Source of the DNA: DATCSE01 sp036568605
Lineage (GTDB): Bacteria > Pseudomonadota > Gammaproteobacteria > Burkholderiales > Burkholderiaceae_C
Length of the DNA: 5,851 nt
Assembly: GCA_036568605.1 (NCBI GenBank)
Contig: DATCSE010000453.1
Span: 1 to 5,851, forward strand
Reading direction: 5' to 3'
The notes under the pieces were generated by a model that did no database searches, was not told the DNA's origin, and saw only the letters and a list, made by a program, of their open reading frames with translations. Positions 1 through 5,851 of the stretch are shown in pieces. A program made the position numbers and the translations under genes. Each line of letters begins with the position of its first letter. The first letter of the stretch is position 1.

Positions 1-982
1 TCTTTCCCCGGAACACGCGGTACGAGAAGATCGTGTAGCCGGCGATCGCCGGCACCGAGATGCACACGCCGATCAGGATGAACTTCAGCGCGGCCGGGCT
101 GCTGGCCGCCTGCCAGATCGTCAGCCGGTCGATCACGACGTACGGGTAGAGGCTGTACGCGAGGCCGAGGAAGCCGAGCACGAACACGCCGATCAGCAGC
201 ACGAAGGGCAGCCAGCTCAGCACGCCCAGCACCTGGCGCCGGCCGAGCAGCGCGCGCACGGCGATCAGCAGCACGCCGGTGGTCAGCGGGATCGCGCTCA
301 GCGCGATCAGCGCCGGCAGCTCGAACCAGCGCTCGCGCACCGTCGCGCTGACCCACGGCGTGGCCATCGAGATCAGCGTCAGGCCGCCAACCATCGGCAG
401 CCAGGCGATGCGCGCCCACTGCGCGGCGCGGCGCTGCAGCTCGCCCTCGGTCTTCATCACGAGCCAGCAGGCGCCGAGCAGCACGTAGGCGGCGGGCAGC
501 GCGAGCGCGATCGCGGCGGCGAAGACCGGGTAGTTCCAGCCCTCGCCGAAGCCGCTGACGTAGCGGCCCAGCATCCAGCCCTGTGCCATCGAGGCGAGTG
601 TCGAGCCGGCGAAGAAGAGCCGGTCCCACATCGGCTTGTGCGCCGCCTTGGCCTTGACGCGGAAGTCGAACGCGACGCCGCGCAGGATCAGCCCGACCAG
701 CATCAGCGCGACCGGCAGATAAAGATGCCCCAGCACGACGCCGTGCGCCTTCGGGAACGCGATCAGCAGGATGCCGATGCCCAGCACCAGCCAGGTCTCG
801 TTGGCGTCCCAGAACGGGCCGATCGACGCGACCATCACGTCCTTCTCGGCATCGGTCGCGCGGTGCATCAGCATGCCCACGCCGAGGTCGTAGCCGTCGC
901 TGATCACGTAGACCAGCATCGAGATGCCCATCAGCGCCATGAAGACCACTGGCAGCGCCGTGTCGAAGGTCATCACGGTCAC
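1..982 (-). CDS. cydB: Cytochrome bd-type quinol oxidase subunit II (CydB/CioB), 3' end cut by window
   Basis: Integral membrane subunit II of a cytochrome bd-type ubiquinol oxidase, which pairs with the haem-bearing CydA in the inner membrane. Numbered from the ATG at 973, the protein shows the family's first-helix motif SDGYDLGVGML (residues 25-35), then GPFWDANETWL (52-62), which corresponds to the E. coli APHWDGNQVWL segment, and the conserved Arg of LRGVAFDFR (about residue 98). Several hydrophobic helices follow, down to the last helix ending YTIFSYRVFRGK. The window stops there after 324 codons. By comparison with E. coli CydB only a short tail, roughly 5-20 residues, is missing, so any CydX-type small subunit would lie outside the window. 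Three in-frame starts lie close together: GTG 982, GTG 976 and ATG 973. A GGAGG at 991-995 sits 8 nt before GTG 982 but 17 nt before ATG 973, so I chose GTG 982; an annotation pipeline might prefer the ATG. The family call is secure; the exact start is not. Confidence 0.95.
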   Translation of the reverse strand, partial: MTVMTFDTALPVVFMALMGISMLVYVISDGYDLGVGMLMHRATDAEKDVMVASIGPFWDANETWLVLGIGILLIAFPKAHGVVLGHLYLPVALMLVGLILRGVAFDFRVKAKAAHKPMWDRLFFAGSTLASMAQGWMLGRYVSGFGEGWNYPVFAAAIALALPAAYVLLGACWLVMKTEGELQRRAAQWARIAWLPMVGGLTLISMATPWVSATVRERWFELPALIALSAIPLTTGVLLIAVRALLGRRQVLGVLSWLPFVLLIGVFVLGFLGLAYSLYPYVVIDRLTIWQAASSPAALKFILIGVCISVPAIAGYTIFSYRVFRGK

Positions 983-1044
983 TGGACTACCCTCCGCACT
1001 GCGTGCTCCGGGATTCGCGCTTGGGAGCGGCCCGGCGCGCTCAT
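979..1044 (-). CDS. Possible 21-codon coupling ORF bridging cydA and cydB
   Basis: This short open frame starts at an ATG that overlaps the cydA stop as ATGA (1044-1041). It ends with a TGA that overlaps the preferred cydB start as GTGA (982-979). A GGAG at 1052-1055, inside the last codons of cydA, lies 7 nt upstream of its ATG. The predicted 21-residue peptide begins MSAPGRSQAR and ends AVRRVVQ. It is basic, has no hydrophobic segment, and is therefore not a CydX/CbdX-type membrane subunit. The arrangement would let ribosomes leaving cydA re-initiate and run directly to the cydB start across an otherwise untranslated 58-nt gap. I infer a translational-coupling role; the peptide itself may have no function. 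The frame could also be chance. Confidence 0.3.
   Translation of the reverse strand: MSAPGRSQARIPEHAVRRVVQ
991..995 (-). promoter_or_regulatory. Ribosome binding site of cydB
   Basis: On the minus strand this reads GGAGG, a strong Shine-Dalgarno match. It is 8 nt upstream of GTG 982, 14 nt upstream of GTG 976 and 17 nt upstream of ATG 973. The spacing favours the first GTG as the cydB start. The site lies inside the 21-codon bridging frame (979-1044), so ribosomes translating that frame would pass over it. Confidence 0.6.
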
Positions 1045-2426
1045 GCCGGATCTCCCACGGCCGGAACGGCGGCACGATCCGCGGGATTCTCCTCGAGCGC
1101 CTCCTCCGGCTTCTCGGCCATGTACTTCAGCACGCCGACATACGCCAGGATCAGCGCGAGGTACAGCGTGACGTACAGCGCGAGCGTCAACCCGATCATC
1201 GCCGAGGGCACCGCGGAGGCGACGTCCGCCGTGCGGATCTGCCCGTAGACGACGAACGGCTGGCGGCCGATCTCGGTGACGTACCAGCCGGCGACGGTCG
1301 CGACCCAGCCGGAAAACGTCATCGCCGCGAAGGCGCCGAGCAGCCAGCGCGGCAGCGCGTTCGGCTGCCAGCGCTTCTGGCGCAGCGTCCACCAGCCCAG
1401 CCAGCTCGTCGCCAGCATCAGCACGCCCATGCCGACCATCAATCGAAATGCGAAGAACAGCGGCAGCGCCGGCGGGTGCGCGTTCGGGAATGCGTTCAGG
1501 CCTCGGATCTCGCCGTCGAGCTCATGCGTCAGGATCAGGCTCGCCATCTTCGGCAACGCGATCTCGAAGTGGTTGGTGCGGGCACCGTCGTCGGGGATCG
1601 CGAACAGCAGCAGCGGCGCGCTGCGCTCGGTCTCCCAGACGCCTTCCATCGCGGCGATCTTCGCCGGCTGGTGCTCCAGCGTGTTCAGGCCGTGCTGGTC
1701 GCCGGCGAGGATCTGCACCGGGATCGCGATCGCCGCGAGCGTCAGGCCGACGCGCATCACCTTGGGTGCCGAGCGTTGCGCGACGCCGCGCAGCGTCTGC
1801 CACGCCGACAGCCCGATCAGCAGGAACGCGCAGGTCAGCGTGGAGGCCAGCAGCATATGCGTGAGCCGGAACGGGAACGAGGGGTTGAAGATCACCTCGA
1901 CCCAGCTCTTCACGTGGTACACGCCGTCGATGACCTCGTAACCGGCGGGCGTCTGCATCCACGAGTTCAGCGCCAGGATCCAGAACGCCGACAGCGTGGT
2001 GCCGAACGCGACGAAGAAGGTCGCGAGCAGGTGCATGCGCTCGCTGACGCGGCCGTGGCCGAACAGCATGATGCCGAGGAAGCCCGCTTCGAGAAAGAAC
2101 GCGGTCAGCACCTCGTAGCCCAGCAGCGGCCCGGCGATGTTGCCGACGCGCTCCATGAAGCCGGGCCAGTTGGTGCCGAACTGGAAGCTCATCGTGACCC
2201 CGCTGACGACGCCCAGCGCGAAGCTCAGCGCGAACACCTTGGTCCAGAAGCGGTAGGCGTCGAGCCAGCCCTGCGCGGTGAGCCGGTCGCCGGCGCGAGA
2301 GCTCACGAGCCAGCGCCAGCGGAAGAACAGCAGCAGCCAGCCCATCCCGATCGAGATCGTCGGGAACAGGATGTGGAACGTGATGTTGGCCGCGAACTGC
2401 ATGCGGGCCAGGATCAGAGCATCCAT
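1041..2426 (-). CDS. cydA: Cytochrome bd-type quinol oxidase subunit I (CydA/CioA), short Q-loop type
   Basis: Haem-bearing subunit I of a cytochrome bd-type terminal oxidase, 461 residues. It oxidises ubiquinol and reduces oxygen to water at the inner membrane. Expected key residues are visible by alignment from memory with E. coli CydA: His18 in ITFHILFPT (haem b595 ligand), Glu105 and Glu113 in GYEVLTAFFLEAGF (proton path and haem site), His190 in RLTHMLLAS and Met330 in FAFRLM (haem b558 ligands), Lys256 and Glu261 in AKIAAMEGVWET (quinol site), and Glu385 with GRQPF at 387-391. Only 69 residues separate Glu261 from Met330, against 136 between the equivalent E. coli residues. This is therefore the short Q-loop, CioA-like form associated with cyanide-insensitive oxidases. 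The last Trp of the usual GRQPW is Phe. The start at ATG 2426 aligns with the family N-terminus, although no clear Shine-Dalgarno precedes it (the leader there is AGAAAAAACACGCAG). cydB follows directly, so the two form an operon. Confidence 0.97.
   Translation of the reverse strand: MDALILARMQFAANITFHILFPTISIGMGWLLLFFRWRWLVSSRAGDRLTAQGWLDAYRFWTKVFALSFALGVVSGVTMSFQFGTNWPGFMERVGNIAGPLLGYEVLTAFFLEAGFLGIMLFGHGRVSERMHLLATFFVAFGTTLSAFWILALNSWMQTPAGYEVIDGVYHVKSWVEVIFNPSFPFRLTHMLLASTLTCAFLLIGLSAWQTLRGVAQRSAPKVMRVGLTLAAIAIPVQILAGDQHGLNTLEHQPAKIAAMEGVWETERSAPLLLFAIPDDGARTNHFEIALPKMASLILTHELDGEIRGLNAFPNAHPPALPLFFAFRLMVGMGVLMLATSWLGWWTLRQKRWQPNALPRWLLGAFAAMTFSGWVATVAGWYVTEIGRQPFVVYGQIRTADVASAVPSAMIGLTLALYVTLYLALILAYVGVLKYMAEKPEEALEENPADRAAVPAVGDPA
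1052..1055 (-). promoter_or_regulatory. Candidate ribosome binding site of the bridging mini-ORF
   Basis: GGAG on the minus strand, within the codons for the last residues of CydA (Gly-Asp-Pro-Ala), 7 nt upstream of the ATG at 1044 that overlaps the cydA stop. It supports re-initiation at the cydA stop codon. The motif is short and could occur by chance in GC-rich coding DNA. Confidence 0.3.
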
Positions 2427-2477
2427 CTGCGTGTTTTTTCTGTCGGCGGGCGACGCATCCGTCTCTGCTGGATCGCG
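2427..2477 (-). other. 51-bp gap between the DUF535 gene and cydA
   Basis: Read on the minus strand, this spacer holds an A-rich run (GACAGAAAAAACACGCAG) just before the cydA ATG. There is no convincing Shine-Dalgarno and no GC-hairpin followed by a T-run that would mark a terminator for the DUF535 gene. The lack of a terminator is compatible with read-through from DUF535 into cydAB. I found no FNR/ANR-type palindrome (TTGAT-N4-ATCAA) here. A separate cydA promoter inside the end of the DUF535 gene cannot be excluded. Confidence 0.45.
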
Positions 2478-3449
2478 TCACGACGTCAGCATCGACGAGC
2501 GGACGGGCTTCGGGTTCTCGACGGCGCGGATGATCTGCACACCGAGGTCTTCGAGCATCGCGTAGCGCCGCCGGTATTGAGCACGCTTGCGCGACGGGAT
2601 CTCATCGGGCTCGCGCCGATGGAGCTCGAGCGGCAGGTCGTAGAAGCCGTCGTCCTCGCAATCGCTGCCGCCGAGTTCGCTCCATGCGCTGTCGTAGCTG
2701 GCCTTCATGAAGTCGGTTCCAAAGTAACCGCTGCGCGAGACGCTGTGATCGTCCGCGACCGCGCGGATCTGCTCGATGTGCAGCGCTCGGCACAGCAGCT
2801 TGAACGCGGCTGCCAGCAGATCGCGCGGACGCAGTCCCTCGAGCTGGTGCGTCAGCTCGCCGTAGAGCGCGCGCGCTCCCTCCTGCGAAGAGCCCTGCAG
2901 CGCGCCGACATAGGCAATGCGACGCCCATCGACCGATCCCAGCGTGAACGCGAGCGAGTACAGACGATGGTCGGCCCGGAACAGGTTGAGCACCAGTTCG
3001 CCCTCGTGCGAGAACCAGGGCGCCTTGTCGAGCACGATGTCGACCGCCAGTTCCGGCGGTCCGACGTGCCCCAGCACGAGCTCTTCCCGCGGCGAGAAAC
3101 GCAGGAATGCCAGCGGCCCGTGCAGCATGCGGTAGTGCGTCTCGATCACGTCGAGCCGGCGCTCCACGGACCACGCGGTGTTCAGGTACGGGCGGCCGAC
3201 CGCCCCAAGCAGATACGGGTGCGCGGCGATCATCTCGCGCAGCGCAGGATTCGCGGGGTCGTTGAACCAGGCATGAAAGCGGCGAAGCCGGACCAGTTTG
3301 CGGGCCAGCATCCGCGTGGCGTAGCCGATGGACGGAGGATCGCTGCGCGGCCAGGTGGTCCGCGCGGTGCGCACCAGACGCCAGGCGACCGCCACGAAAC
3401 TCGCGGGCTTGTCGGCAGGCCAATGCTGGGTCAGCGCGCGTGTGGGCAT
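2478..3449 (-). CDS. DUF535 / VirK-YbjX family protein
   Basis: Protein of about 323 residues matching the DUF535 family, which includes Shigella VirK and E. coli/Salmonella YbjX. The biochemical function is not established; some members are linked to virulence-factor export or envelope stress resistance. Family-like segments in order are WSVERRLDVIETHY (93-106), YVGALQGSSQEG (180-191), GLRPRDLL (205-212), IRAVADDHSVSRSGYF (228-243), the acidic ELGGSDCEDDGFYDLP (258-273) and KRAQYRRRY (288-296). No signal peptide or membrane helix is seen, so it is probably cytoplasmic. The start is uncertain. Adjacent ATGs lie at 3452 and 3449, with AGGGAG (3454-3459) ending 4 nt before the second. A much stronger AGAGGAGGA (3491-3499) is placed for an in-frame TTG at 3482, which would add 11 residues. 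The frame stays open to an ATG at 3584, but that start has no Shine-Dalgarno and its extra residues look non-coding. The gene ends 51 bp before cydA on the same strand. Confidence 0.88.
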   Translation of the reverse strand: MPTRALTQHWPADKPASFVAVAWRLVRTARTTWPRSDPPSIGYATRMLARKLVRLRRFHAWFNDPANPALREMIAAHPYLLGAVGRPYLNTAWSVERRLDVIETHYRMLHGPLAFLRFSPREELVLGHVGPPELAVDIVLDKAPWFSHEGELVLNLFRADHRLYSLAFTLGSVDGRRIAYVGALQGSSQEGARALYGELTHQLEGLRPRDLLAAAFKLLCRALHIEQIRAVADDHSVSRSGYFGTDFMKASYDSAWSELGGSDCEDDGFYDLPLELHRREPDEIPSRKRAQYRRRYAMLEDLGVQIIRAVENPKPVRSSMLTS

Positions 3450-3490
3450 CATGCTCCCTGTCGTTCCCGGGAAGATGAGCAACGGGCCGG

Positions 3491-3499
3491 TCCTCCTCT
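3491..3499 (-). promoter_or_regulatory. Strong Shine-Dalgarno upstream of the DUF535 gene
   Basis: The minus strand reads AGAGGAGGA, close to a perfect anti-16S complement and the best ribosome binding site in the window. Its GGAGG core (3492-3496) is 9 nt upstream of an in-frame TTG at 3482, but about 40 nt upstream of the ATG pair at 3452/3449. It therefore points to a TTG start giving about 334 residues, or to a site that is not used. This is the main reason the DUF535 start is left open. Confidence 0.45.
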
Positions 3500-3638
3500 G
3501 TTTTGATTGTTGACGGCGACCGCGCCGTTGCCGATCGATGCCCTGGCAGGGTAAGGGCTTTTCGAACCGCGAACAAGCGGACATTCAACGACGCCCGCGA
3601 GGCCCTGCGGCCAGCGGCGACAATGCACCCAACGTGCC

Positions 3639-3653
3639 AGTCCGCATCGGACT
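3639..3653. repeat. Perfect 6-bp inverted repeat with 3-nt loop upstream of the M61 gene
   Basis: AGTCCG (3639-3644) and CGGACT (3648-3653) are exact reverse complements separated by CAT. The repeat ends 18 nt before the ATG of the peptidase gene, where no Shine-Dalgarno is visible. It could be a small operator or an mRNA hairpin near the ribosome entry site. The stem does not extend further, so chance is a real alternative. Confidence 0.3.
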
Positions 3654-3671
3654 CCACTCGCCCTACGCCTG

Positions 3672-5456
3672 ATGATCACCTATCGAATCGAAGCGACCGA
3701 TCCGAACGCCCACCTCTTCCAGGTCACGCTGACGGTCCAGCGCCCATCGCCGGAACAACGTGTCAGCCTGCCGGTCTGGATCCCGGGCAGCTACCTCGTG
3801 CGGGAGTTCGCGCGCCATCTCAGTGCCTTGCAGGCCAGCCAGGGCACGCGTTCGGTGCCGGTCGAGCAGCTCGACAAGGCCACCTGGCAGGTGCGCTGCG
3901 AACCGCGCACGCCGCTGATCCTCAGTTACCGCGTCTACGCGTTCGACACGTCGGTGCGCGCCGCGTTTCTCGACGCGCAGCGCGGCTTCTTCAACGGCAC
4001 CAGCCTGTGCCTGCGGGTCGAAGGCAGCGAGGCGCTGCCGCATCGGCTCGAGTTCGGCGAGCTGCCCGCGCACTGGCAGGTCGCCACGGCGATGCGGCCG
4101 GTCAAGGTCGATGCGCTGGGCCGCGGCACCTACGAGGCCGCTGGGTACGACGAGCTGGTCGACCACCCGGTCGAGCTCGGCCGATTCTGGCGCGGGCGTT
4201 TCATCGCCGGCGGCGTGCCGCACGAGTACATCGTCGCCGGTGCGCTGCCCGATTTCGACGGCGAGCGGCTGCTGGCCGATGCGAAGCGCATCTGCGAGGC
4301 GCAGATCGCGTTCTGGCACGGCGAGAAGGGCGCCAACGGGCGTGCCGCGAAGCCGCCGTACGAGCGCTACGTGTTCCTGCACAACCTGGTCGACGACGGC
4401 CACGGCGGTCTCGAGCACCGGGCGAGCACGGCGTTGATCTCGGGGCGGCGCGACATGCCGGCAACCGGCGCCGCCGCGCAGGGCAAGACCGAGATGACCG
4501 ACGCCTATGCGAACGTGCTGGGGCTGATCAGTCACGAGTACTTCCACACCTGGAACGTCAAGCGGCTGCGCCCGGCCGAGTTCGCGCGCTACGACTACAC
4601 GCGCGAGAACTACACCGAGCTGCTCTGGTTCTTCGAGGGCTTCACGTCGTACTACGACGACCTGTTCCTGGTGCGCTGCGGGCTGATCGATGCGCCGCGC
4701 TACCTGAAGCTGCTCGCGCGCACGATCAGCAACGTGCTCGCGGTGCCGGGGCGGCAGGTGCAGAGCGTCGCGCAGGCCAGCTTCGACGCATGGGTCAAGT
4801 ACTACCGCAGCGACGAGAACACGCCGAACGCGACGATCAGCTACTACACGAAAGGCGCGCTGGTCGCGCTGGCGCTGGACCTGACGCTGCGCGCCGACGG
4901 CAAGGGCGGCCGTTCGCTCGACGACGTGATGCGCGGCCTGTGGTCGCGCAGCGAAGGCGGCCCGATCGCCGAGAGCGCGATCGCCGAGGTGCTGCAGGCG
5001 ATCGGCGGGCGCTCGTTCGCACCCGAGCTCGCCGCCTGGGTGCACGGCACCGACGAGCTGCCGCTGCGCGCGCTGTTCGAGCGTTTTGCGATCGACTGGA
5101 GCGAGGATGTGCCCACGCTGGCTCAGCGTCTGGGCCTGCGCGTGGCGGAGAACCCGCTGACCGGCATCAAGGTCACGCACGTGCTGCGCGGCGGTGCGGC
5201 CGAGCGCGCCGGCCTCTCGGCCGGCGACGAGCTGCTCGCGGTGCGCGGCTGGCGGCTGCGCCGGCTCGACGATGCGCTGCGGCTGCTGCAGCCCGGTCAG
5301 CCGTCCGCGCTGCTCGCGTCGCGCGACCAGCGCATCCTCGAGCTGATCGTGACGCTGCCGGCCGAACCGGCAGCGGGCGCGGTCGCGCTGAAGGCCGCGG
5401 CCAAGCCCGCCAAGACAGCGCAGGCGTTGCAAGAGGCATGGTTGGCCGGTCGTTGA
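3672..5456 (+). CDS. M61 family metallopeptidase with C-terminal PDZ domain (glycyl aminopeptidase-like)
   Basis: Zinc metallopeptidase of 594 residues, the usual size for bacterial M61 enzymes. The characterised member, from Sphingomonas, is a glycyl aminopeptidase that removes N-terminal Gly or Ala. An N-terminal beta-rich domain (about 1-170) comes first and includes VWIPGSYLVREFARH (35-49). The catalytic domain follows. It has GGLEHR (245-250), the zinc motif HEYFH (288-292, within SHEYFHTWNVKRLRP), a candidate third ligand Glu322 in FFEGFTSYY, and YYTKG (391-395), where a Tyr is conserved in the family. A PDZ-like domain lies at about 497-560 (GIKVTHVLRGGAAERAGLSA, then GDELLAVRGWRL). 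All catalytic residues I can identify are present, so the enzyme is probably active. There is no signal peptide, which suggests a cytosolic location. The ATG at 3672 gives the typical family N-terminus (MITYRIEATDPNAHLFQVTL), but no clear Shine-Dalgarno precedes it. Its 3' end overlaps the next gene by 19 nt, which suggests coupled translation. Confidence 0.96.
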   Translation: MITYRIEATDPNAHLFQVTLTVQRPSPEQRVSLPVWIPGSYLVREFARHLSALQASQGTRSVPVEQLDKATWQVRCEPRTPLILSYRVYAFDTSVRAAFLDAQRGFFNGTSLCLRVEGSEALPHRLEFGELPAHWQVATAMRPVKVDALGRGTYEAAGYDELVDHPVELGRFWRGRFIAGGVPHEYIVAGALPDFDGERLLADAKRICEAQIAFWHGEKGANGRAAKPPYERYVFLHNLVDDGHGGLEHRASTALISGRRDMPATGAAAQGKTEMTDAYANVLGLISHEYFHTWNVKRLRPAEFARYDYTRENYTELLWFFEGFTSYYDDLFLVRCGLIDAPRYLKLLARTISNVLAVPGRQVQSVAQASFDAWVKYYRSDENTPNATISYYTKGALVALALDLTLRADGKGGRSLDDVMRGLWSRSEGGPIAESAIAEVLQAIGGRSFAPELAAWVHGTDELPLRALFERFAIDWSEDVPTLAQRLGLRVAENPLTGIKVTHVLRGGAAERAGLSAGDELLAVRGWRLRRLDDALRLLQPGQPSALLASRDQRILELIVTLPAEPAAGAVALKAAAKPAKTAQALQEAWLAGR

Positions 5457-5851
5457 GGCTGCTGCTGGGCGGCGAGCACGCATCGCCCTGGCGCCGCGTC
5501 GCGGCGGTCGCGCTGGTGCTGGGCGTGATCGTCGTGCACGGCTGCGTCACGCAGGGGGTGCTCGAGCGCATGGGCGACCTCGGCCGCAGCGAGGCGATGC
5601 CGCAGCGCATGGAAGTCGCGTACGTGCGCGAGATGGAGTTGAGCGCGCCGCCGGTCGCCGCGCCGGCGGCGCCGGTCGAGCCGACGGCCGCGGTCGCGCC
5701 GCCGAAGAAAAAGCCCAAGCCCAAGCCGAAGCCGCCGAAAGCGGCGTCGGCTCCCGAACTGGCGGCGTCGGAGCCGGCAACGGTCGTGGCCGAGGTGGCG
5801 TCCGCGGCGGCCAGCGCAGCATCGGCGCCCGACGAGCCGCTGCCTGCCGTC
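5438..5851 (+). CDS. N-terminal part of a probable DUF3108-domain protein with TonB-like Pro/Lys linker, cut by window
   Basis: An open frame of 138 codons that continues past the right edge. It starts at ATG 5438 inside the end of the M61 gene (19-nt overlap, different frame), with AGAGG one base upstream of the ATG. The protein begins with a basic stretch, has one hydrophobic helix (about 21-36, VAAVALVLGVIVVHGC), and then RMEVAYVREMELSAPP (57-72). A linker rich in Pro, Lys, Ala and Ser follows, including PPKKKPKPKPKPPK (88-101) and Ala/Ser/Glu-rich runs to the edge. This predicts an inner-membrane anchor with a long flexible periplasmic arm. From memory, Burkholderiales commonly carry a gene with this type of N-terminus and a C-terminal DUF3108 domain directly after the M61 peptidase, so I favour that. 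The DUF3108 domain itself would lie outside the window and cannot be seen. An energy-transducing TonB protein has a similar anchor and Pro/Lys arm and is the main alternative. The Cys at 36 lacks a clear lipobox. Confidence 0.75.
   Translation, partial: MVGRSLRLLLGGEHASPWRRVAAVALVLGVIVVHGCVTQGVLERMGDLGRSEAMPQRMEVAYVREMELSAPPVAAPAAPVEPTAAVAPPKKKPKPKPKPPKAASAPELAASEPATVVAEVASAAASAASAPDEPLPAV

Larger units (their letters stand above)
3450..3671. other. Divergent intergenic region between the DUF535-cydAB block and the M61 peptidase gene
   Basis: About 220 bp that should carry promoters for both directions; the exact left border depends on the DUF535 start. On the minus strand a weak sigma70-like pair can be read as TTGTTC (3571-3576) and TACCCT (3548-3553) with a 17-bp spacer. 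On the plus strand TTGACG (3510-3515) is a good -35 hexamer but lacks a convincing -10 at the right distance. Two short inverted repeats are present: ACGGCG-ACCG-CGCCGT (3513-3528) and AGTCCG-CAT-CGGACT (3639-3653). Neither is followed by a T-run, so they do not look like terminators. A single FNR-like half site TTGAT (3503-3507) lacks its partner. The promoters are guesses. Confidence 0.4.

Noticed and set aside
979..1044. The bridging mini-ORF as a CydX/CbdX accessory subunit.
   Set aside because: CydX-type subunits are single transmembrane peptides, usually encoded after cydB. This peptide is short, basic and has no hydrophobic segment.
2427..2460. Possible rho-independent terminator near the T-run at 2433-2438.
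   Set aside because: On the minus strand the run is A, not T, so it cannot end the DUF535 transcript. No plus-strand gene ends here, and the nearby GTCG/CGAC stem is only 4 bp.
924..3506. An 860-codon plus-strand open frame antisense to cydA and the DUF535 gene.
   Set aside because: Its product is a monotonous Arg/Gln/Asp/Ala/His-rich protein with no recognisable domain. The opposite strand encodes two clear families with catalytic motifs. Long antisense frames are expected when third codon positions are almost all G or C.
3503..3516. Possible FNR/ANR box, suggested by TTGAT in the region upstream of the DUF535-cydAB block.
   Set aside because: Only one half site is present; the matching position reads GACGG, not ATCAA. 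It is also about 1.1 kb from cydA.
3450..3584. An N-terminal extension of the DUF535 protein to the ATG at 3584.
   Set aside because: No Shine-Dalgarno precedes that ATG. The added residues are an Arg/Gln-rich low-complexity stretch, and they cover the strong AGAGGAGGA, which points to a start further downstream.
3663..5483. A 606-codon minus-strand open frame antisense to the M61 peptidase.
   Set aside because: Same composition artefact: Arg/Gln/Ala/His-rich without domains, fully covered by a convincing metallopeptidase gene.

Overview
The window is very GC-rich DNA with strong G/C at codon third positions. It most resembles a betaproteobacterium of the order Burkholderiales, in the Leptothrix/Rubrivivax/Ideonella neighbourhood. 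That placement is inferred from base composition, from the pairing of an M61 peptidase with a DUF3108-like gene, and from recognisable protein families; it does not rest on a marker gene. Nothing suggests a mobile element, CRISPR array, prophage, tRNA or rRNA.

Layout. The left 3.45 kb is a leftward (minus-strand) block. Read in the direction of transcription it holds a DUF535 (VirK/YbjX family) gene, then cydA, then cydB, which runs off the left edge a few codons before its expected end. cydA and cydB encode the two large subunits of a cytochrome bd-type quinol oxidase. CydA has a short Q-loop, so the enzyme is of the CioAB (cyanide-insensitive oxidase) kind. Between cydA and cydB a 21-codon open frame overlaps the cydA stop (ATGA) and the preferred cydB start (GTGA), which suggests translational coupling. 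The DUF535 gene lies 51 bp upstream of cydA on the same strand and may be co-transcribed with it.

A divergent intergenic region of about 220 bp (3450-3671) separates this block from a rightward block. The rightward block is a complete cytosolic M61 (glycyl aminopeptidase-like) metallopeptidase with a C-terminal PDZ domain. It is followed, with a 19-nt overlap, by the start of a membrane-anchored protein rich in Pro, Lys and Ala. That protein looks like the N-terminal part of a DUF3108-domain protein and is cut by the right edge.

The genes are ordinary housekeeping and respiratory functions. The cyd operon would pass electrons from ubiquinol to oxygen with high affinity under low oxygen or respiratory inhibition. 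The peptidase pair is a separate unit. I see no clear evidence of a new multi-gene system. The most unusual points are the bridging mini-ORF between cydA and cydB, the DUF535 gene next to the oxidase genes, and the ambiguous start of the DUF535 gene. The very long open frames antisense to cydA/DUF535 and to the peptidase are explained by GC-rich codon bias.
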